A stretch of DNA of 64,000 nt from Mesorhizobium sp. CU3. GTDB taxonomy: Bacteria; Pseudomonadota; Alphaproteobacteria; Rhizobiales; Rhizobiaceae. Position 1 is the first letter of the stretch. Every line of letters begins with the position of its first letter. The stretch lies in the NCBI RefSeq assembly GCF_006442965.1, contig NZ_VFWX01000002.1:1-64000 (forward strand), in the 5' to 3' direction. The position numbers were made by a program, and so were the translations under genes. Shown here in pieces: positions 58,172-64,000 of the stretch. The notes under the pieces are model-generated. The model searched no databases, was not told where the DNA came from, and was given only the letters and a program-made list of their open reading frames with translations.

Positions 58172-59800
58172 TCAGGTCGTCGGCGGATAGAGCGTGTCGA
58201 TGATCATGCGCGCGTCGTGGCGCGAATCGAGCATGCCGTAGGTGGTGCGCCACTGGCCGCCGAGGCGTGTCTCGACGAAGGCGTCGGCGATCCGCCCCGC
58301 CCCCAGCCGGCGAAGCTCTGCCGCTGCCGCCGACAGCGCCAGTTGTTCAGTCAGCAGCCGCGCGGATCCGTCGTCCGTCGAGGCCACCTGCATCGCCGCT
58401 TTGAGCACGCCGATGGTGCCGCGGCCGCCGGCGCCAAGGTCGCGGTCGATGCCGACCAGCACTTCCTCGAACAGGCCCGGCGCGCGGCCGAGCACGCGCA
58501 GCACGTCGAGCGCCATGACATTGCCCGAGCCTTCCCAGATCGCGTTGACCGGCGCCTCGCGGTAATAGCGGGCGAGCGGCGCTTCCTCGACATAGCCGTT
58601 GCCGCCAAGGCACTCCATCGCCTCGTAGAGCAGCGCCGGCGCGATCTTGCAGACCCAGTATTTGACCACCGGCGTCATGGCGCGGGCAAAGGCCGCCTCG
58701 CCGCGATCGCTCGCCGCCTCGTCGAAGGAGCGCGCCAGCCGGAAAGACAGCGCCGTCGCGGCGGCGACGTCGAGCGCCATGTCAGCCAGCACCCGCTGCA
58801 TCAATGATTGGTCGATAAGGTTGGCGCCGAACACCTGGCGATGGCGGGTGTGGTGCACAGCCTCGGCCAGTCCCGCACGCATGATTGCCGACGACGCGAC
58901 GGCGCAGTCGAGCCGCGTCAGCGTCACCATGTCCATGATCGTCTTCACGCCCGCGCCCGGGTCGCCGACCATCTCGCCTATGGCGTTGACGAACTCCACT
59001 TCCGACGAGGCGTTGGAGCGGTTGCCGAGCTTGTCCTTGAGCCGCTGGAAGCGGAAGCCGTTGCCGGAGCCGTCGCCGAGGATGCGCGGCACGAGGAAGC
59101 ACGACAGCCCCTCCGATGCCTGGCCGAGCACCAAAAAAGCATCCGACATCGGCGCCGACATGAACCATTTGTGCCCGGTCAGACGATAGAAGCCGTTGCC
59201 GGTGCGCTCTGCCCTGGTGGTGTTGGCGCGCACGTCGGTGCCGCCCTGCTTCTCGGTCATGCCCATGCCGAGGGTGAGCCCGGTCTTCTGCACCGGCGGC
59301 TTTTGCGTCTGGTCGTATTTGCGCGTCGTCACGCGCGGCGCCCATTCGCGGAACAGCTTCGGGCTTGCCATCAGCGCCGCAAGCGAGGCGTTGGTCATGG
59401 TGATGGGGCACAGATGCCCTGTCTCCAGCTCAGCAGTCAGGTAGAAGCGCGCCGCCCTCACCTGGTGGCGGCGACCGATCTCGGCATCGCCGTTCTCCCA
59501 GACCGAGGAATGCAGGCCGCCGGCCACCGAGCGGCGCATCAGCGCGTGATAGGCCGGATGATATTCGACGAGATCAAGACGCCGGCCCTGGCGGTCATGC
59601 GTCCGCAATTTCGGCGTGTCGGTGTTGGCGAGGCGAGCGAGCTCCTGCGCCTCCTGCGTCATGACGAACTTGCCGAGCGCATCGAGGTCCTTGCGCACCG
59701 GATCGGAAAAACGCTCGGCAAGCTGGATGAGCAACGGATCGCCCCGCCATGCGTTGCCGCCCGTCAGCGGCGGCGGCTGGTTGATCACCTCGTCGGTCAC
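58172..59800 (-). CDS. AidB-like acyl-CoA dehydrogenase
   Basis: A 542-residue FAD-dependent acyl-CoA dehydrogenase of the AidB branch, linked in E. coli to the adaptive response to alkylation. It is longer than fatty-acid dehydrogenases (about 380). Seen are CPITMTNASLAAL, GMGMTEKQGGTDVRANTT (FAD-binding), GHKWFMSAPMSDAFLVL, DGSGNGFRFQRLKDKLGNRSNASSEVEF and the catalytic-Glu segment YVEEAPLARYYREAPVNAIWEGSGNVMALDVLR. A role in DNA repair is inferred only. It diverges from pyrB with 162 bp between. Confidence 0.9.
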   Translation of the reverse strand: MTDEVINQPPPLTGGNAWRGDPLLIQLAERFSDPVRKDLDALGKFVMTQEAQELARLANTDTPKLRTHDRQGRRLDLVEYHPAYHALMRRSVAGGLHSSVWENGDAEIGRRHQVRAARFYLTAELETGHLCPITMTNASLAALMASPKLFREWAPRVTTRKYDQTQKPPVQKTGLTLGMGMTEKQGGTDVRANTTRAERTGNGFYRLTGHKWFMSAPMSDAFLVLGQASEGLSCFLVPRILGDGSGNGFRFQRLKDKLGNRSNASSEVEFVNAIGEMVGDPGAGVKTIMDMVTLTRLDCAVASSAIMRAGLAEAVHHTRHRQVFGANLIDQSLMQRVLADMALDVAAATALSFRLARSFDEAASDRGEAAFARAMTPVVKYWVCKIAPALLYEAMECLGGNGYVEEAPLARYYREAPVNAIWEGSGNVMALDVLRVLGRAPGLFEEVLVGIDRDLGAGGRGTIGVLKAAMQVASTDDGSARLLTEQLALSAAAAELRRLGAGRIADAFVETRLGGQWRTTYGMLDSRHDARMIIDTLYPPTT

Positions 59801-59962
59801 GCGTCTTCCTTACATCCCAAGGCCGCGATCACGAATCCGGGGCCATCCGGCCTTATAGCCCAAGCATTGCGGGGCGCGCGACGAAAATACCGGGGAGAAA
59901 GCCCGCAATCCAAAGCTGGCGCTTGCGGCTGGCCGGAGCGCACCCTATAGCAGCGCCTTGAG

Positions 59963-60928
59963 ATGACCGACGCTTCGTCCCTGCCGCTCTTTCCCCACCG
60001 CCATCTTCTGGGCATCCGCGATCTTTCCCCGGCCGATATCGAGCTTTTGCTCGATCGCGCCGACCGGGCCGTGGCGATCTCGCGCCAGCCCGAGAAAAAA
60101 ACCACGACGCTGCGCGGCCGCACTCAGATCAACCTGTTCTACGAAGCCTCGACCCGCACGCAGTCGTCCTTCGAGCTCGCTGGAAAACGCCTCGGCGCCG
60201 ACGTCATGAACATGTCGGTGGCAAGCTCTTCGGTGAAGAAGGGCGAGACGCTGATCGACACCGCCATGACGCTCAACGCCATGCGGCCGGACATCCTGAT
60301 CATCCGCCACCAGTCGGCTGGCGCCGCGGCACTGCTGGCGCAAAAAGTCGGCTGCTCGGTGGTCAATGCCGGCGACGGCGCGCATGAACATCCGACGCAG
60401 GCGCTGCTCGACGCGCTGACCATCCGCCGCGCCAAAGGGCCGCTGTCGAAGCTGATCGTGGCGATCTGCGGCGATATCCTGCATTCGCGCGTCGCGCGCT
60501 CCAACATCATGCTCCTGAATGCGCTGGGCGCGCAGGTGCGCGTCGTGGCGCCCTCGACGCTTCTGCCTTCGGGCATCGACCGGATGGGCGTGATCGTATC
60601 GCGCTCGATGGCCGAGGGCCTCAAGGACGCCGACGTGGTGATGATGCTGCGCCTGCAGCGCGAGCGCATGGAAGGCGCCTTCGTGCCCTCGACCCGCGAA
60701 TATTTCCGCTATTTCGGTCTCGACGCCGAGAAGCTGAAGGCCGCGAAGGAGGATGCGCTGGTCATGCATCCCGGCCCGATGAACCGCGGCGTCGAGATTG
60801 CCTCCGAGATCGCCGACGGACCGCAAAGCGTCATCCAGGAACAGGTCGAGATGGGCGTCGCCGTGCGCATGGCGGTGATGGAAGCCCTGCTTGATCCGCG
60901 CCGCAACCACGAGGGGCGCGGCGCATGA
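59963..60928 (+). CDS. pyrB: aspartate carbamoyltransferase catalytic subunit
   Basis: Forms carbamoyl-aspartate from carbamoyl phosphate and aspartate, the committed step of pyrimidine synthesis. The 321-residue protein has the carbamoyl-phosphate motif [23 protein letters not shown] and [18 protein letters not shown], then LRLQRERM and [12 protein letters not shown]. No regulatory pyrI is nearby. It overlaps the following dihydroorotase-like gene by 4 bp (ATGA), as in pyrBC' operons. Confidence 0.97.
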   Translation: MTDASSLPLFPHRHLLGIRDLSPADIELLLDRADRAVAISRQPEKKTTTLRGRTQINLFYEASTRTQSSFELAGKRLGADVMNMSVASSSVKKGETLIDTAMTLNAMRPDILIIRHQSAGAAALLAQKVGCSVVNAGDGAHEHPTQALLDALTIRRAKGPLSKLIVAICGDILHSRVARSNIMLLNALGAQVRVVAPSTLLPSGIDRMGVIVSRSMAEGLKDADVVMMLRLQRERMEGAFVPSTREYFRYFGLDAEKLKAAKEDALVMHPGPMNRGVEIASEIADGPQSVIQEQVEMGVAVRMAVMEALLDPRRNHEGRGA

Positions 60929-62211
60929 GCGTGACGGTCTTCAATAAGGCGCACATCGTCGACCCCTCGCGCGGCATCGATGAGATCGGCAGCGTCATCG
61001 TCGACGGCAAGAAGATCGTCGCGGCTGGAAAGGCCGCCTTGAATCAGGGGGCGCCCGAAGGCGCCACGATCGTCGATTGCGCCGGCAAGACGGTCATCCC
61101 CGGCCTTGTCGACGCGCGCGTCTTCATCGGCGAACCCGGGGGCGAGCATCGCGAGACGATCGCCTCGGCCAGCGTCGCGGCCGCGGCCGGCGGCGTGACC
61201 TCTGTCGTCATGATGCCCGACACCAATCCGGTGATCGACAATGTGGCGCTGGTCGAATTCGTGCTGCGCACCGCGCGCGACACGGCAAGCGTCAACATCT
61301 TCCCGGCCGCCGCGATCACCAAGGGTCTCGAAGGCCGCGAGATGACCGAGTTCGGCCTGCTGCGCGAGGCAGGTGCGGTCGCCTACACCGACGGCCGCCA
61401 CACCATCGACAATGCGCTGGTGATGCGCCGAGCGCTGACCTATGCGCGCGATTTCGGCGGCGTCATCGCGCATGAGACGCAGGATGCCGACCTCGCCTCG
61501 TCAGGCGTCATGAATGAAGGCCTTTATGCAAGCTGGCTCGGCCTGTCGGGCATCCCGCGCGAGGCCGAGCTCATCCCGCTGGAGCGGGACCTGGCGCTGG
61601 CGCGCCTGACCGGCGGCGCCTATCACGCGGCCAAGATTTCGTCCGCGATGGCCGCCGGCGCCGTGAATCGGGCCAAGACGGATGGCGCCAATGTCACGGC
61701 GGGCATCGCCATCCACAATCTGTCGCTCAACGAGAACGATGTCGGCGAATACCGCACCTTCTTCCGGCTGACCCCGCCCTTGCGCGCCGAGGACGATCGC
61801 CTGGCGATGATCGAGGCGATCAAGGACGGCACGATCGACATCATCGTCTCCTCGCACGACCCGCAGGACGTCGACACCAAGCGCCTGCCCTTCGCCGACG
61901 CCGCCGCCGGCGCGATCGGTCTGGAGACGCTGCTCGGGGCGGCACTGCGGCTCTATCACAATGGCGATGTGCCGCTCATCAGGCTGATCGAAACGCTGTC
62001 CACAGCGCCGGCAAGATTGTTCGGCCTGCCGGGCGGCACGCTGAAGCCTGGCGCGCCGGCGGATCTGGCAATCGTCGATCTCGACGAACCCTGGATCGTC
62101 AGCGAAAGCGGCCTGCACTCGCGCTCTAAGAACACCTGCTTCGAGGGCGCGCGCCTACAAGGCAAGGTTCTGCGGACCATGGTCGCGGGCCGTACAGTGT
62201 TTTCCGCATAA
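60925..62211 (+). CDS. pyrC': dihydroorotase homologue, probably inactive (PyrC'-like)
   Basis: A 428-residue amidohydrolase-fold protein coupled to pyrB by a 4-bp overlap. Active type I dihydroorotases have a Dx-HxH metal motif after GLVD; here it is DARVF (63-67), so both His are gone. The later ligand His of the YHIxH strand is Lys237 (YHAAKIS), and the catalytic Asp of the TDHAPH motif is replaced by Ser (SSHDPQ, 309-314). Only His183 (IAHETQD) appears kept. This pattern matches the inactive PyrC' subunits that assemble with PyrB in Pseudomonas; an active PyrC should lie elsewhere. Confidence 0.9.
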   Translation: MSVTVFNKAHIVDPSRGIDEIGSVIVDGKKIVAAGKAALNQGAPEGATIVDCAGKTVIPGLVDARVFIGEPGGEHRETIASASVAAAAGGVTSVVMMPDTNPVIDNVALVEFVLRTARDTASVNIFPAAAITKGLEGREMTEFGLLREAGAVAYTDGRHTIDNALVMRRALTYARDFGGVIAHETQDADLASSGVMNEGLYASWLGLSGIPREAELIPLERDLALARLTGGAYHAAKISSAMAAGAVNRAKTDGANVTAGIAIHNLSLNENDVGEYRTFFRLTPPLRAEDDRLAMIEAIKDGTIDIIVSSHDPQDVDTKRLPFADAAAGAIGLETLLGAALRLYHNGDVPLIRLIETLSTAPARLFGLPGGTLKPGAPADLAIVDLDEPWIVSESGLHSRSKNTCFEGARLQGKVLRTMVAGRTVFSA

Positions 62212-62405
62212 ACCAATCATCGCTCTATCAGCTACTCCCTGCAGCACACTTCGATGCCAATCATAGAGTTGCTTGGCGAACCCTCTCGACTCTACCATTA
62301 TGCCAAGTTGCGGCTTGAGCAGGCCTTGCAAATTATGGTTGCATATATCAGAATACCACTACCTTTGAGCGAGCGGCCAAGGCAACAAGAAGCATGGGGG
62401 AGACA

Positions 62406-62987
62406 ATGGGTTACGCGCTGGCACTGATCTTCGGCTATCTGCTGGGCTCGATCCCGTTCGGGCTGTTGATCACCCGCGCGGCCGGGCTTGGCGACGTGCG
62501 CAAGATTGGCTCCGGCAATATCGGCGCGACCAATGTCCTGAGGACAGGCAACAAGGGCCTTGCCGCCGCAACGCTGCTGCTCGACGCGCTGAAGGGCACG
62601 GCGGCCGCTCTGATCGCCGGCCATTTTTCACCGGACTTCGGCCTATTGGCTGGCTTTGGCGCTTTCCTCGGCCATCTCTTTCCCGTCTGGCTCGGCTTCA
62701 AGGGCGGCAAGGGCGTCGCCACCTATCTCGGCGTGCTGATCGGGCTCGCCTGGCAAGGCGCGCTGGTCTTCGCGGTCGTCTGGCTGGCGATCGCGTTCCT
62801 GTTCCGCTACTCGTCGCTGGCGGCGCTGATCGCGGCGGTGGCCGTACCGATCGCGCTCTACTTTATCACCACACCTGAGATCGCGGGGCTGTTCGCGGTG
62901 ATGAGCTTGATCGTCATCATAAAGCACCACGCCAACATCTCGCGGCTGATGGCCGGCACCGAGGGCAGGATCGGAGCCAAGGGATGA
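62406..62987 (+). CDS. plsY: glycerol-3-phosphate acyltransferase PlsY
   Basis: An inner-membrane acyltransferase that uses acyl phosphate to make lysophosphatidic acid, the first step of phospholipid synthesis in most bacteria. It has 193 residues from the ATG at 62406, chosen because GGGGGAG lies just upstream; the in-frame ATG at 62394 has no clear site. The three PlsY motifs are present: [29 protein letters not shown] and [18 protein letters not shown]. About five membrane helices. Overlaps dprA by 4 bp (ATGA). Confidence 0.95.
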   Translation: MGYALALIFGYLLGSIPFGLLITRAAGLGDVRKIGSGNIGATNVLRTGNKGLAAATLLLDALKGTAAALIAGHFSPDFGLLAGFGAFLGHLFPVWLGFKGGKGVATYLGVLIGLAWQGALVFAVVWLAIAFLFRYSSLAALIAAVAVPIALYFITTPEIAGLFAVMSLIVIIKHHANISRLMAGTEGRIGAKG

Positions 62988-64000
62988 GCGCGCCGGCTGC
63001 CGGCCCGCGCCTCAGCGACCGGCAGCGTCTTGCCTGGCTTCGCCTGATCCGCACGCCGAATGTCGGCCCGGCCTCGTTCCGCGAGTTGATCAACCGTTTC
63101 GGTTCGGCGGAGGCGGCGTTGGAGATGCTGCCGGAGCTGATGATCTCGGGCGGCGCGAACCGCATCATGCGCATTCCCGCCGTCGCCGAGGCCGAAGCCG
63201 AACTGGAAGCGGCCCGCCGCGCCGGCGCCCGCTTCATCGGCATCGGCGAGGCCGACTATCCGCCGATGCTGAAGCGCATGGACAACCCGCCGCCGCTCAT
63301 CGCCGTGAAAGGCGAAGGCGCAGTGTTCCGCCTGCCGGCGGTGGCCATCGTCGGCGCTCGCAACGCTTCGCTGGCCGGCATCAAGATGGCGCGCATGCTG
63401 GCCGGCGATCTCGGCCGCGAAGGCTACGCCATCGTTTCGGGCCTGGCGCGCGGCATTGACACGTCAGCGCATAAGGGCAGCATCTCGACCGGCACGGTCG
63501 GCGTGCTGGCGGGCGGCCTCGATGTCCCCTACCCGCCCGAAAATGCCGGCCTCAGCGACGAGATCGCCGACCGCGGCGGCGCCGTTGTCTCGGAAATGCC
63601 GTTCGGCTGGCAGCCGCGCGCCCAGGATTTTCCACGTCGCAACCGCCTGGTCGCCGGCCTGGCGCTCGGCCTGATCGTGGTCGAGGCGGCGCAGCGTTCC
63701 GGCTCGCTAATCAGCGCCCGCCTCGCTAACGAAATGGGCCGGCTGGTCTTCGCCGTGCCCGGCTCGCCGCTCGATCCGCGCGCCGCCGGCTGCAACGCGC
63801 TGCTGAAAGACGGCGTCACGCTCGTCACCGAGGCCGCCGACGTGCTCGGCGCCTTGGCGCCGCTTGCCGGCCCCCGCGCTGCCCGCGGCGCGCCGCTGGC
63901 CGAGGCGCCGGACCTCTCAACTATTCCGCCGCCCCGCGAGGATCAGCGCGCCGATGTGCTGGAAGCGCTCGGGCCGACGCCGATCGCGGTCGATGAGATC
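62984..64000 (+). CDS. dprA: DNA-processing protein DprA (partial, runs off the window)
   Basis: Loads RecA on incoming single-stranded DNA during transformation. The first 339 residues are present; the frame is open to the last base. A helical N-terminal domain (about 1-75) leads to the Rossmann-like DprA core with [61 protein letters not shown] and [21 protein letters not shown]. The C-terminal winged helix is only just begun. It starts by a 4-bp overlap with plsY. With comEC it represents a partial competence set in this window. Confidence 0.95.
   Translation, partial: MSAPAAGPRLSDRQRLAWLRLIRTPNVGPASFRELINRFGSAEAALEMLPELMISGGANRIMRIPAVAEAEAELEAARRAGARFIGIGEADYPPMLKRMDNPPPLIAVKGEGAVFRLPAVAIVGARNASLAGIKMARMLAGDLGREGYAIVSGLARGIDTSAHKGSISTGTVGVLAGGLDVPYPPENAGLSDEIADRGGAVVSEMPFGWQPRAQDFPRRNRLVAGLALGLIVVEAAQRSGSLISARLANEMGRLVFAVPGSPLDPRAAGCNALLKDGVTLVTEAADVLGALAPLAGPRAARGAPLAEAPDLSTIPPPREDQRADVLEALGPTPIAVDEI

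Noticed and set aside
62212-62405. Possible small RNA or gene in the AT-richer gap before plsY
   Set aside because: No hairpin-plus-U-tract, no convincing frame and no promoter better than chance; nothing can be supported.

Overview
This window is a high-G+C chromosomal segment of a rhizobial alphaproteobacterium, most likely Mesorhizobium or a close relative (Phyllobacteriaceae). I infer this from protein-level resemblance and gene order (rpsB-tsf-pyrH-frr-uppS-cdsA-rseP-bamA-lpxD-fabZ-lpxA-lpxI-lpxB, and trpD-trpC-moaC-moeA near lexA), the lineage-typical genes eipB, DUF1489 and UPF0173, and the dispersed palindromic elements. Almost everything is core housekeeping. No tRNA, rRNA, CRISPR array, prophage or insertion sequence was recognised.

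Layout. 0-5.4 kb (minus strand): DUF1697, pyrG, an L,D-transpeptidase, secG and tpiA, with a 179-bp element bearing 32-bp imperfect terminal inverted repeats between tpiA and secG. 5.5-11 kb (plus): a PpiD/SurA-like chaperone, trpD, trpC, moaC and moeA, tightly packed. 11-13.1 kb (minus): kynureninase and an arylformamidase-like hydrolase, so Trp breakdown sits beside Trp synthesis. 13.5-19.8 kb: lexA with its own SOS box, comEC, gltX, gltA. 19.8-36 kb (minus): the translation and envelope supercluster from rpsB to lpxB, broken between tsf and pyrH by an aldo/keto reductase, an NTF2-like secreted protein and a divergent LysR regulator. 36-45.2 kb: DUF4031, eipB, ridA, a GDPD phosphodiesterase, a FemAB/GNAT-like protein, a HIT protein, azlCD, a chloramphenicol-phosphotransferase-like kinase, clpA and clpS. 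45.4-52 kb: a phasin with a clear promoter/operator, a D,D-carboxypeptidase, a J-like membrane protein, DUF1489, sdaA, DUF599 and ydcF. 52-58 kb: an AT-rich orphan gene, gatA/GNAT/gatC, a secreted orphan, UPF0173, ruvX and two small membrane proteins. 58-64 kb: an AidB-like acyl-CoA dehydrogenase, pyrB, a dihydroorotase homologue lacking its metal ligands, plsY and dprA (cut by the window end).

How the genes work together. The 20-36 kb block links ribosome function (S2, EF-Ts, RRF), UMP supply, undecaprenyl-PP and CDP-diacylglycerol synthesis, outer-membrane assembly and lipid A synthesis. pyrG, pyrH, pyrB and the pyrC-like gene cover parts of pyrimidine metabolism. ClpS/ClpA, RseP and PpiD cover protein quality control.

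I did not find a convincing new multi-gene system. The best leads are: the phasin promoter, whose TGC-N3-GCA palindromes lie in the -35/-10 spacer and just downstream of the -10; the TIR element between tpiA and secG; the probable pseudo-dihydroorotase next to pyrB; the AT-rich orphan gene next to ydcF, which has lost a normal start codon; and the J-like protein with NAD in place of HPD. All coordinates, motifs and counts were read by eye; family assignments come from recognising conserved motifs, not from database searches.
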